Assembly (NCBI GenBank): GCA_002633005.1
Contig: NMRA01000007.1
Span: forward strand, 2,137,321 to 2,195,838
Origin: Phoronis australis
Taxonomy: Eukaryota > Phoronida > Phoronidae
Reading direction: 5' to 3'
DNA length: 58,518 bases
Every line of letters begins with the position of its first letter. Position 1 is the first letter of the stretch. Position numbers and translations under genes: made by a program. The notes beneath the pieces were generated by a model. That model worked only from the letters and a program-made list of their open reading frames with translations. It was not told the DNA's origin and ran no database searches. Below are positions 1 to 10,914 of this stretch, one piece after another.

Positions 1-2020
1 CAATTAAAGACAAGTATAAGTGGTGGCATTTTGGAAACGAACATTTGACAAGACCGCAATGGCTCACCTTTGGCCTATTTAAAAATTATTGAGGTTATGA
101 AGTCACATCACCCAGCGAGCGCGGTAAAAATTGGAGCGTGCGCAGTACAAAAATTTTGATTTCACGATTTTGGGAACTGAAATAGGGACTGCTCGAAGAA
201 AAAGTTTCATAACGGGAGTATTTGTTCGAGTTGGAAGGACTTAAACACATCGACAACCTCCTAAGCGACCTAAGCCGTCCTAAGGTGTTCCTCTATGCGC
301 AAAAGGTATTTATAACAACGTGACTTTGATGGTTTAGTCGGTGCGAAAAGCTCCAGGCGTACAGAGCGCCTATAGCCTCTACATCGCTTCTGGTTCGGGC
401 CAACAGAGGCGATGGTCATTGCCTAAGTTAAGGCGATGGTCATTACCTAGCCTACCGTGTCCGTGTGTGAGGACTCACAGATACAGCTAACTGGCTAAGT
501 CACCTTCTTCCTGACCAACCATCGCGGTATAGAGACAAGGATTCAGTGGGGTATACATACCTTTTTACCACCCAATTCCAGAATATTTGACAAACCAATC
601 TCAGAACTTGGAGTTTTCGTTCGCTTTAGCTTCCGATTCTTTTTTTCACGTGTTGTCGCCATTTTTAAAGCACAACCGCGCTGTGTAGTGGCACTTTTTG
701 GAACTAGCAGGGTGCTGCAGCTGTGCGTGAACTCGGAAGCCTCGTCTCAATATCGCTTATGTTGAACTTGGAATTGAATATTCATTTGGGCAATCAACTG
801 AAAATTTTTTGTTCAGTGTAAGGAATTTTTGTAATTATTGGCCTCATGACTATCCATTTTCACCTTTATCGTAACTTTTTCCAAATAATCGGAAATTATG
901 TGAATGGTTTAATCTGGTGAATAAAATCGCCACCATAGTTGAAAAAAGATATTGGTTGAAATTTACTTTATCTTATTAACATGTAATTTGATTTGGTGCA
1001 GTGCAAATTTTTGTCAACGTGAACGTGATTATTTGAGTGAACTTTTCAAGTTTCCACGTGTGTTCGAAGTTCACGCTTACGCGATCTTCATATAAGCAAG
1101 ATTCCAAGTTCAAGCACAGCACTGCCAAGGCAGTAGCGGGCGGCAGTCGGACCACAAACCTTAGTTTGTTCGCCGGAGTACAAAGTTGTACAAACATACA
1201 GGTCTGGAAGAATGTGGCTAAATCTGACGAAATATAATTTGACATATAATTAATTTTACGCCTATCGTTTGTCGCTATATAGTCATAGTTAATATAGTCA
1301 GAGCTCAACGTGGTTCTTGTCGACTGACCGCTCTGGGCGGCAAGCTGCCGCCGGCCTGTGAGTGGGCGGTAACCCGGCGACGTAAGCGGGTCGACGCCGC
1401 CGGGGTGGTCTCGGTGATGCTAAATTCAAATTTAATTGATCAATTTTATAGGAACCACTTCACATTGAAAAGTGTTACGTTATTCCTCATCTGAAACAAG
1501 CTGCAGCGATGAGAAATGAGTCAGCTACCTGACGCCACAACCGGCGGGACCGGGCCTGGCGGAGTAACAACAAGAGGTTGACCTTATAGTGGGCGGACCT
1601 GATGCGCGTGAGGCAGGGGTTCTAGTCTTTCAGTAGCGTATTTAGGCTCCCTTGCCCATCGAGAAAAAAATAGTACAAATGACACGGATTTTGTTATAGG
1701 GATGCCCCCCACTCCTAGTGACGGGGAGCCGCATCCGCCATTTCTTTTAACTGAAGGGCAGCCAGTCAGGTGTTGTTATGTTAAATCGTTTATTTCATGA
1801 GCACAAATAAATGCAACTGGTAACATTACTACCCTGCCAGAAATCGAATTAATACTTTTTGGCCCATGCATTGACACACAAAAACATTGCCTCTAGTCTC
1901 GCGTATTCAACTGGGCCAGTTCTCCGGTGTGATTGCGCGCGCTTTTGAACCATGCCTTAGAACCCGTAAGCAAGAACATAACGTCAGCGGTAGCTAATTC
2001 GCGGTTAATGGGTTTTGAAA
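1..2020. other. Gene-less stretch, no recognised content
   Basis: No open frame here has recognisable protein similarity or a plausible exon structure; those longer than 60 codons overlap on both strands at 976-1308 and look like chance. A 24-bp unit (aggcgatggtcatt core) is doubled near 407-452. A GC-rich patch lies at about 1320-1410. Nothing else supports a function. Confidence 0.5.
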
Positions 2021-2241
2021 CAGTGGTCGGACCTCTTTGCTCGGGTGAGTTTGTTAGCCCCGAAAGTTTGGCGGATCACCATGAAGAAAATTCTCGACTG
2101 ATTTGCTGCGATACTGCAGGGGGCTTTGTTATGTGTGATTTTAGTGATACAATCTGGAATTCTGAAATTGTTGACTTGGACCCTTTTTGGTAAAAAACCC
2201 CTTGATCCGACCCCGCTTTTAAAAATCATGGATCCGCCCCT
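2021..2241 (-). repeat. Probable short interspersed element with GGGGCGGATCC end
   Basis: Read on the minus strand, the right edge begins CAGGGGCGGATCCATGATTT, the same terminal sequence as the element at 4524-4682. The opposite edge (cagtggtcggacc on +) is a weak inverted partner. Internal sequence is not similar to the other copy, so this may be a different subfamily. The left boundary is uncertain. Confidence 0.35.
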
Positions 2242-3941
2242 GGACTGCATTAATGTAATTAAAAGTATTCAACAGGGTGTCACCGAAGAGTAATGGTTGG
2301 AATAAGCGGGGACCTGGGAAAACTATCCAAATGCAAAACTGAAACGAGTTTCGACCAGGGGTCGGAGTTTGCAGTGAACAGTAAGACAATGGCCCCGTTG
2401 CGACCACTCCACATGGCTACGGTAGTGATTATCTGAAAGTTTTACTAACGAATTTCAAGGTCCTAAGTCAACGTATTGACTGAGGTAAAAGAGCTTTTAT
2501 CGTTTTTTTTTTTCAGTACATGTTTAATACTAAAACCATTACAGGCTACCACTGAAATGCACCAGAATTTACGTTATCATCTTCTGATAATTTTTTTGGG
2601 AATCTCAAACCCCGTGGGTTACCTCGACTCATGAATTACCCCGGTTTGGTTACCCACGGTCCAGCATTCGGCACGCCGTGCATTTTGGAACCACCGAAAG
2701 ATTCCACCCTGGAAAATATGGATGACTAAAGACCTATCAAGTGTTCGTTTTCTTAATTTATGGGTCCACGAAAATGATTCTTAAATAATTTTTGCCAATT
2801 ATAAAAAATCTTGTATAGAATTCATGTTTCTGTGGATTTTCGTGTAGGTTGAAATTAAGCACTGTCGCAAGCGGGGTGCAACCAAAGTTCTCGAAGGTAA
2901 AATATTCGGGTATCCCCTAAAATATTTTCGGTCGAGTCCAGATCGAAGGGGTCAATTAAGTCCGCCTGTGAGCTTCGATGTTTAGGTGCATTTTCACGTA
3001 GGCTGACGGAATTCGGGAAAATCTTCGTTATATGCCCACAACAGCCTCGAAACAGCAAAGTCCAGATACGCCTATGCCCTTCCTAATTGTACACACATTT
3101 TTCAGAATGCATGCCATAGGCCTGCTTTTGGAACCGTGTTTATATTTTTCTGTGGTTTGAAGATGTCCCGAAAGAACAATCCGGCGTCCAGTGAATGTCA
3201 GCCAGAGCATCGAGTTGGGAAATAGAACTGTTCGTTAAAAGCACTTTTCGAGCTTATCTAAAGCATTTGTTCCGCCTAGAACCGGTAACTCCAGTAGAGG
3301 AGAGAGAGACTTATCAAATGCAAACATAACAGTCCATTAATTATTTTCAAAGGGAAAGTTTCATTTTTGACGTTCGCATTTACAGTTAAACATTTGTTTT
3401 TAAAATCACTGAGTTCCCGATTCCTGAGCATATCTTTAATAATACAAAGCCTGCGTCGTAATTTCAGATAGACCGAATAACAATATGGTAAACATTGTGA
3501 CACCCTTTTTGTTTTTAAAAAAGTCCTCCCCAAAGTGAGCTCGGATTTCCTTTTAAGATACAAGATTGTAAAAAACGTGCCAATTTCCGAAAAAGTGCTT
3601 CAGGGTCGTATTCTGTCAGTCGAATTTATGCTTTTGAAAGACCGGGCACTTTTGTCAAGGAACTCTTGGTCGCATGCAACATCTATGTGCATTCAACTGA
3701 CAATATTTCCGAGCTCTTGTTTCTGTGTGAAGTCATTTCAAAACACCAAATTCAAATGAAATTAGCTCCAGTAGTTACGTCATTTCTATGCTCTCTGAGA
3801 TTGAAACCTCGCTGGTGTGTTTGTATAGTTCGTTTCGTATCTTCGGGGCCTTTCCGAGAGAGGTTCCGTTAATAAGCAAGAGTAAGATGTTCCAAAAATT
3901 ATGTTGAAATCAGATGGACTCACTTCCATCAATTTTTTAAT
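2242..3941. other. Gene-less stretch
   Basis: No recognisable gene. A small imperfect inverted repeat (CCGTGGGTTACC against GGTTACCCACGG) occurs at about 2612-2661. Open frames of 60-95 codons at 3276-3872 overlap on both strands and match no family I know. Confidence 0.45.
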
Positions 3942-4069
3942 TTATGCATCCTATCACGTTAGATGGGGACTTCTTTTTGGCTCAGAGTTTAGTAACAAAG
4001 ATAATTATGCATCCTATCACGTTAGATGGGGACTTCTTTTTTGGCTCAGAGTTTAGTAACAACGATAGT
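3942..4069. repeat. Tandem duplication of a 63-bp unit
   Basis: Two adjacent, nearly identical copies begin at 3942 and 4005, each containing ATGCATCCTATCACGTTAG. The second carries two extra T in a T run and one or two substitutions, which indicates a recent local duplication by slippage or unequal exchange. Confidence 0.9.
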
Positions 4070-4368
4070 TATTAATTGGAATGTATTTGTGATCACAATC
4101 TATCCATCAGCAACAATGTCATAGCAGCCTCGTCTTCGTTTGTTGCTCAAAGAACGACTGCTGGCGGGCACTGAGCATGTTAGATTTGTTTCATGAAAAG
4201 TGATTTAAAGTGGAACTTGCACGCTAATTCCTCTGTGATTGGTTGGTCAAATTAGTTACAAACACAACATGTAGCGACGATGTGAACATGAAGTACGTTG
4301 AAAATTGCTAAATGTTTTTAAGAAGGAGTTTTGTGTCGAAAATGATCCACCGTAAATCACTCAACCGT

Positions 4369-4430
4369 GTCCAGTAAGTATCGTGATATGGTGTTTGGGA
4401 ATAACACTGCATGATTTGGGATATGTGAGC
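4369..4430 (+). repeat. Interspersed repeat fragment, copy 1
   Basis: About 60 bp resembles 46034-46095 on the same strand: both have GTCCA then TAAGTA, TCGTGAT, GGGAATAACACTG and ATGAT in the same order and spacing. This marks a dispersed family, with no coding content recognised. Confidence 0.55.
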
Positions 4431-4523
4431 CCGAAAGGTACGTCACTAGTGCAAAAGTCGTCTATTTGCGTAGTTTTTTGGTTTCATATTTACAAGTTGT
4501 CAACGAAATACAACTGCACTTTA

Positions 4524-4682
4524 CAGGGGCGGATCCAGGATTTTGAGTTAGGGGGGGGGATAGGGTACAGTATTGGTCAGGATTTTGTCCGTCAGACATT
4601 CACACTCCCGAACTACCAAATGGAATTTGGGAGAATTTTAGGGGGGCATGGCCCCCTTGGCCCCCCTCTAAATCCGCTACTG
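4524..4682. mobile_element. 159-bp TIR element (CAGGGGCGGATCC type) with 5-bp direct repeats
   Basis: The left end CAGGGGCGGATCCAGGATTT and the right end, which read inward is CAGTAGCGGATTTAGAGG, form imperfect terminal inverted repeats. The element is flanked by CTTTA at 4519-4523 and again at 4683-4687, consistent with a target-site duplication. It is far too small to encode a transposase. The termini resemble widespread animal MITEs that start CAG; the superfamily cannot be fixed here. Confidence 0.65.
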
Positions 4683-4689
4683 CTTTAAA

Positions 4690-6029
4690 CAAGAGTAGTT
4701 GGTGTTCAAATGGGATTGTCGTTTAGTTCCTGCTATACATTAACCTAGTAAAGAGCATGAAAATATAAAAATCATCTTTAAGACGGAATTTTTGATTTAC
4801 GCTTCTACTTCACACTTTCAGGACCATGTTCTTGACAAAAATCGTTAGAAAATGACATAATTTATACAAGTTATCTGAGCTACCAATTGCATGTTTATTT
4901 TCAGAGACCTTGTACGACATTATTCCTCAAGTCTGTTTTAAAAAGGTTGGATGGAGCGTAAGACGAAAATTCTCATTCGTGAAATATGTGTTCTTCAAGC
5001 TCCATAGCAAAATTGTCAGAAAGTTTTTTGAATTATAAATGACTTTTTATAAACCGGATACCTGACCTGCTCTTGAAAAGCAACTCGCCCTAACAAGACG
5101 AAGTGGCAGCCGTCTTAACAGATTTTGATGGGTCAATAGGCCACGAATATCAATCAGGGTCTCGTTAGCGAAGCTGATTCAGTGCTTATGTTGTCTGCTG
5201 ACATAGTTGTGTTTTCTTCCCAATAGCCTCCAGTACAGGAATTCTAGCTAACATCGTTAAATCAGCGTGGGAGTGGTTTCGCAATGATTACATGTACGAC
5301 TGAAGCTTGGATTTTCCGACTCAACCAAAGCTAAACATAATGATTATTCAACTAAATATCAACTTTTGTACCAACATATAAAATGCGCCAGTTAAAGTTC
5401 GAACATTTTGTTACTAGCTTAAAATTTGGTGCGGACGAAAGTAATTGCCAAAATGTTTCTATTTTTCAGGTAGACACAATGTCAAAAAATATCAAACGTT
5501 GCTCGGAAACAACACTGCTTCATACTGAACAAAACATGTAAATTTTCTTGTTGAGAAATTTGACAAAATGAAAATCTCACTGACTCGTCCATAATATACA
5601 GATCGTCAGAAACAAGAAGGCATTTTCTACCGGGACAGTATTTCGATATGTCTGTTACTGTGGCTGGCGTAAGTGGTCGTTCACTAGCGCCGTAGGTTTG
5701 AAGAGTGATCCGAAACAGGCACATTGACTGTACCTTTGCTGAAAACAAGCGAAGCAGTCCAGAGATTCGTTTCCACATATGCGTTCTCGATCTCCCATAA
5801 ATGCATACTTGATTTTAATTCAATGAAAACTGCGCAGATTGTTCGATAGAAGTCAACATCATCTGGGGACTAGTAGGCCTACAACTTTTAAGGTACAACA
5901 TCAGCCCATCTTTTGCCAATGAAAAAATAACTTTTGGTTTCAGGCAACTCTAGAGTTATGAAACGGGTTTCAGCTTGTTTCAGGTCCTGGGAAGACTACT
6001 TGACATGACGACTACCCCGGTTATTCCCC
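4690..6029. other. Gene-less stretch
   Basis: No recognisable gene or repeat structure. A minus-strand frame of 98 codons at 5482-5778 has no recognisable domain and no supporting splice sites. Confidence 0.45.
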
Positions 6030-6088
6030 GCTGGTTCCCTGCGTGCCGCTAGGTGGGGCGGGCTGGGCTAAGCACGCAGGGAACCAGC
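6030..6088. repeat. Perfect 17-bp inverted repeat (hairpin)
   Basis: GCTGGTTCCCTGCGTGC at 6030-6046 is exactly complementary to GCACGCAGGGAACCAGC at 6072-6088, with a 25-nt GC-rich spacer. The arms are GC-rich in an AT-rich background. It could be a transposon remnant, a foldback or a small structured RNA; nothing decides between these. Confidence 0.8.
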
Positions 6089-6089
6089 G

Positions 6090-9000
6090 AGCGGTTAAGG
6101 CAAGCCAAATTCAGATTCGTGAGCCATAACAAAAGTGTCACTTTATCGCATAGACTAGGAATAATTTCTAATCTGAGAAAGGAGCAAGCTGAGACCATGT
6201 TCATAACGGTAAATGACCCAAATAAAAAGTGAATTTGCGTCGAAAGGCGACTAAGCAGCGACAACTGGCATAAAATTTCGTCAAACTGAAAGTTTTAGAT
6301 TTATACGAGCTAACCGACAGCGCTGATAGAGAACCGATTATTGTTGCGCTTACATCAACTAACACCTTAGTATGTCGAACGGACAACTTGTTAACCATAG
6401 ACATATAGGCCTATTCATGGGGGAGGAGGGGGGGAGTGGGTTCCAAAACACGGGGTCCATGTCGCAACAGTTCATTCAAGTTTAATTACTTTTCATTGCA
6501 GCATCAGGTCTTGGCCACGTGGAGCCAGAGTAACTCTAATCTCCGGCAGTGTAGACATGCTGATCACGAACTTGCTTGTCGACCTAACCACTAGATTGCT
6601 ACTTTTTATTCTACTCGATCCGTAGGTCGGCTCAAGAACATACCAATGTGGTATGCTAACGAAAAATAGACCCTAAGGAAGTGATGACGTAGCAAAATGA
6701 ATCTAAAGCGAACGCCGCCCGCGCGAATTTGAGGCTGGCGTGAGGGCTTCAAGTACGCTTCGCAGCATCGTAGCGGACCCATCAGCGGAATTAATGCTAT
6801 GTCAGAGTTGAGATTTTTCGGAAGGCAAGAACAATTGACTGACGTCCTAAATGAATTTGATTGGGCATAAACATAAAAAGTTACCACAAATCGCCTAGGG
6901 CAGTCTGAATCTGAACAAAATGGTACGTGACCCAAGTTTTTGTTGGAGCGCACGTGTTTCAGCACGAAGCTTGAAATTCATACACAACCACTCTGTTGAA
7001 GTTACGGTGTTTCCCAGCTTGGCGATGTGAGAACCGCCGATGTTTGGAAAAAAGTAATTTTGTCATACCGGTTTCCCCTGCTTGGGTTTTCTCAAACTTT
7101 TGAAGCAATATCACACCAAGGCTTAGACTGTGAAAGAAAGCAGAGGCTTTAAAAATGTGTAAAACACGTGAGCTGGGGAAAAACTAAAAAACTAGAAATA
7201 CCAACAGCTGCTACACGGAAATACCCAATGAAGTCTGCTGATTTAAAATGACAAATAACGGTTGCAAACGCAAATCACTAACTGAAAACAGATGGCCATA
7301 TCTAAGTCGCGGAATTTGATATTTAGACGAACGAGAACTAAAAGAGAACGCGGAAATAACGGAAGCCTACAAAAAGCTCCCATCAGTATTCTGAGAGAAT
7401 CCGACGAGGTTGTTTTCTAAATAAGTCGGAGACACGGAGGCGCCTCAGTGGTTGAATCAAGTGTTGATATATCAGTACACGCTCGCATTTCAGCGTTTTT
7501 GCCGTTACTGGTCCCAGTATAGGGTAAGTAATAACTACTTTTCTGCCTTGAGATAATATTATGTTACTAGTACTTTCTTACTGACCGAGTCAGCTAATCT
7601 AGATTCCTCCGCTTACCATGAACCTAAAATAAACCTGCGTAATAACGCGATCGTTACGGGCAAGTGGGACGTTAGAGAATCGTGGATGAGTTCAGGATAC
7701 GGAACGGACGATATGAGCGACTTAATTCATCTCAATGTAAGTACACTGGAATCTGATCAACTTTTATAAAGACAACGTTTATTGTCGAACTAAAATGTAC
7801 CCGTAGCCTCAGCATAATTCCGAGTAGATATTACTTTAAAGAGAGTCGGTGCTAAATCTGGCAAAAGTCGAATTGCACATCCGCGGTGTCAATACATTAC
7901 TGCAGAGTTCCGTAAATGTGCTGCCTAGATGATACGCTGAAAATTATCCTTTTAACGCCCAGAGGTAATGCTTTCTATCGATTTTGGGGCTTAACTTATT
8001 GCACAACTTTTATATATTGTTAATAAACATTTAAAAAACGACTCAGTGACTAACTTGAATGTATCTGCGCATGCACAATAATTTTCCCTTCCTAGTATCT
8101 GATATTGGGAGCGTTATTTATAGGTCACATAAGTGCAGTGAAGCGTAAAAACTGGATTTATATAAACAGATCGCCGAAAGTCACAAATAGCCGCCGGCTT
8201 CCAAAGCCCGCTGACTGCCTTCACATCTGATTCCGTCCCCTCAGTCATCAAGATAACAAAGTGCGCATATATTTTTGCTTTAAAAAAAAGAACTGGCGTG
8301 AAAGATGGTGTATCAAATTTCCCAAATTAAGACGTCCGATTTAATCAGTTAAGGCAAGGTTATCTAGTAATGACAGAGCCTACTGTTTTCAGCGTGTCAA
8401 CAGCCCAATCAAGCCGAGTGAACTGAACAACTGACTGAGTTAAGACATTCTCAAATTTCACGGGCCGTACTCAAGTTATATTTTGAAGAAGTTACATCGT
8501 GAGGAAGTCAGTATTGTGGAGAAAGAACCATTTTACTCATATTTCGCGAGCAGATTGGCCGGCTGGAAATGAACCGAATCAGTAAAGAAAAGTTAGGATA
8601 TCAATGATACAGGCCTACGTCTTCGTGGTACTGTGGGTCAAAGTTCAACTTTGATCTGACGGTCTGGGAAGGATCAGAGTCCCTGACAGGCTGAGACAGA
8701 CAACGGAATGCCTCCTTAGTTGATTAACCAAATATTGTTTATTGTATTAGTGAATAATTATTCTGGGTATTGCCATTGTTATTGATAGAAGAAATTGTAC
8801 CACCGACGGTTGTACAAGTTGTTGCTATCTTTTTAGAAGCATGGCTGCCGGAACCCGCCGGTAGGGCCGGGTTCTTTGCGAAATTACTTTTGACATTTTC
8901 TGTCCTCCTTTTGCGCGGCCTAACTGAAGATAACTATCTAGTGTTCTGGGCTAGAGTACATTATGGTTTATGTGGATGACTGCCTTAACGTAGCCTGTCC

Positions 9001-9465
9001 CTGATGACCCCACATTCGAGTCTGCATGATTCGAGTTTTTACTCGAGTTCTTGTTGAGCGCCATCTAGGGGGTCACCATGAGTGGGAACATGGACTAGAC
9101 ACGCATCCACACACATTTTCATTATAATGTACAGAAAAACAGACTTGTGTCACGAGTTCAAACTAATAATTTCGGGTTCGATTTCGAGTACAAAAATTAG
9201 CCGATCCCGGTACCCTTTTGAAAAGTAATTAGGTCTATTCGAGAGCTTGCAATTTTTATTTTAAAAGTTGTATAACAATCATGTTCAGCACACCTTTTTG
9301 CTAATCACTGCACTTAGTTCTACTCCACATCTCAGACACAGATTCAGAGGGGGTTCATAGGGTCCGGACGCACCCTGCTCGGTCACCTTTACCTTGTCGA
9401 GTGGAGGAATCTCAAGCACCCCATATGTTTGTCCATTGCCGGTCCTGAATCCACTTCCTTCCATG
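6090..9465. other. Gene-less stretch
   Basis: No gene recognised. The 119-codon minus-strand frame at 6606-6965 and the 69-codon plus frame at 8770-8979 have no domain I can identify and lack exon signals tying them to neighbours. Confidence 0.45.
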
Positions 9466-9469
9466 CACA

Positions 9470-9578
9470 GAGACTGAACACGAGAAGACGAGAAAAAATA
9501 CAACCAACACATGAAGGATTTGAACCTGGGCCAACAATACAGTTCTACCTATACTATGCCTGGGCCCGCCGGATGAAT
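9470..9578 (-). repeat. Possible tRNA-derived SINE head
   Basis: On the minus strand, GGCATAGTATAGGTAGAAC resembles a tRNA A box, followed about 20 nt later by AGGTTCAAATCC, which resembles a pol III B box. The T-stem pairs poorly and no cloverleaf closes, so this is not a functional tRNA gene; a tRNA-derived SINE head is the likeliest reading. It adjoins the 26-bp minisatellite. Confidence 0.35.
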
Positions 9579-9683
9579 CCAAATTGTTGCCAGGACCTCG
9601 AGGAGTCCATTGTTGCCTGGACCAAAACAAGTCCATTGTTGCCTGAGCCTCGACAAGTCCATTGTTGGTTGGACCTCGAAGAG
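9579..9683. repeat. 26-bp minisatellite, four units
   Basis: Units carry GTCCATTGTTGCCTGGACC followed by TCGACAA. Three good copies follow one another at exact 26-bp spacing, after a more diverged first copy starting near 9579. The repeat makes a spurious open frame at 9429-9830. Confidence 0.85.
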
Positions 9684-10700
9684 TGTAGTATGCAGTTGCG
9701 CTATTCTGTACTAATGCAGTCTCCAGCCAGACAGACGAGGTGTCCGCGAAGATTTAATTGGTGCACACCACCCAAGCCATTTTTAAACGAAAATCTATGT
9801 CACAATACGTTCACTCAGCCAATTGACTAATGTGACGATAGAACAAAGACCTCTTACCCGAACAAACGTGTATCATTTAAAGTGGCGGTCTGGCTACAAA
9901 AGTGCAAGCGAACGGAAAACGCCATTGATGTTGGGGTAACTCCTTAAGGAAAGCGCCAGCAAAAATGACCGTTGTAACTGTTCCCATTGCTGGCGTGTTT
10001 GCTGCTGGCGACAGCGTTAGTGTTTTAGCCACCATGTGAACGAGGTATAATTACAATTCTCAACGAACGCGTGATACTTCATTATTATTTACAAAACCTT
10101 CAAATGTACTGATCGTTCAACTGTGTAGTGTAACATTCATTCTTAGTGTGTCATACATCGACCATAAAATGACCCGGAAAAATAGACTTTCTCGCCAGAT
10201 CGGCTTACATTGTATCGAGTCATGGTTTTATCTACAACCGCATCACGCGGGAAGATACTTTCTTGGAATTTCAAAAAGTGTTTTCCTTTTGGTTCTTCAA
10301 ACAGACCCATAAATTCATCGAACTCTAAACTATTACTGATAAACGCAAAAACAAAACGCCCGTTGCGCTTAGTCACTTGTGGTGCTATTCAATTTTATTT
10401 AAAATATCTTCTGTTTTTACAGACATTAGCTATCAACTGATTCATTTATATCTGTCTGTTGTCACTTGTTGTGCTGTTGACACTGCTATTCCTTAAAGAA
10501 TGAATCATTGCTTAGCTACAGATGGCAATGCTTTGAAACTACAGTATATCTAAAGTAAATATTCTAGATGTCATTGGCTCTTTTGTTTATGATGGTGGTT
10601 GCACACCTACATTAGTTTATTAGTTGTAAATTTGGATATTTTGACACCTATCACGTTTGTTTTCGATTTGGTGATCTGATACTACCCTTCACGTTGTACC
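9684..10700. other. Upstream flank of the LRR gene, no gene recognised
   Basis: No gene recognised. Two overlapping frames on opposite strands at 10143-10440 are mutual shadows. This interval should hold distal regulatory sequence of the gene starting at 10790, but no specific motif can be defended. Confidence 0.4.
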
Positions 10701-10710
10701 AGTTACTGAA

Positions 10711-10738
10711 AGCTCAGAGATTTTTATATATCTGAGCT
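10711..10738 (+). promoter_or_regulatory. TATA-like core promoter inside an inverted repeat
   Basis: TTTTATATA at 10722-10730 lies about 60 bp upstream of the LRR start codon and is framed by AGCTCAGA (10711-10718) and its complement TCTGAGCT (10731-10738). A TATA box here would place transcription start near 10755, giving a very short leader. An alternative is that the upstream TTTCAG near 10755 is a splice acceptor for an untranslated first exon. Confidence 0.35.
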
Positions 10739-10789
10739 GAAAGTGAGTGTTGGTTTCAGTTCCAGTTGACAACCGGTTCCAGGCTCAGA

Positions 10790-10914
10790 ATGTTGGTAAC
10801 GCTATTGATCTTATTTTCCACAACCTCCGTGGTTTCAAAATACGTAAATCAAAGCCGAACTGTGGTCGAATCTGTTGGATGTCCACCTACCTGTGAATGC
10901 TATGTTCCAGTAAG
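10790..10914 (+). CDS. LRR gene exon 1: signal peptide and LRRNT start
   Basis: Begins at the only ATG giving a signal peptide (MLVTLLILFSTTSVVS) and ends after CPPTCECYVPV. The donor GTAGGT at 10915 leaves phase 2, matching exon 2. An alternative donor GTAAGG five bases earlier would shift the frame into an early stop and is rejected. Confidence 0.85.

Noticed and set aside
6606-6965. 119-codon minus-strand frame
   Set aside because: No recognisable domain, no repeat support and no splice partners.
9519-9540. Functional tRNA gene
   Set aside because: B-box-like sequence is present, but the T-stem mismatches and no acceptor stem closes.
9429-9830. 133-codon plus-strand frame
   Set aside because: It runs through the 26-bp minisatellite and an antisense tRNA-like segment; no domain.
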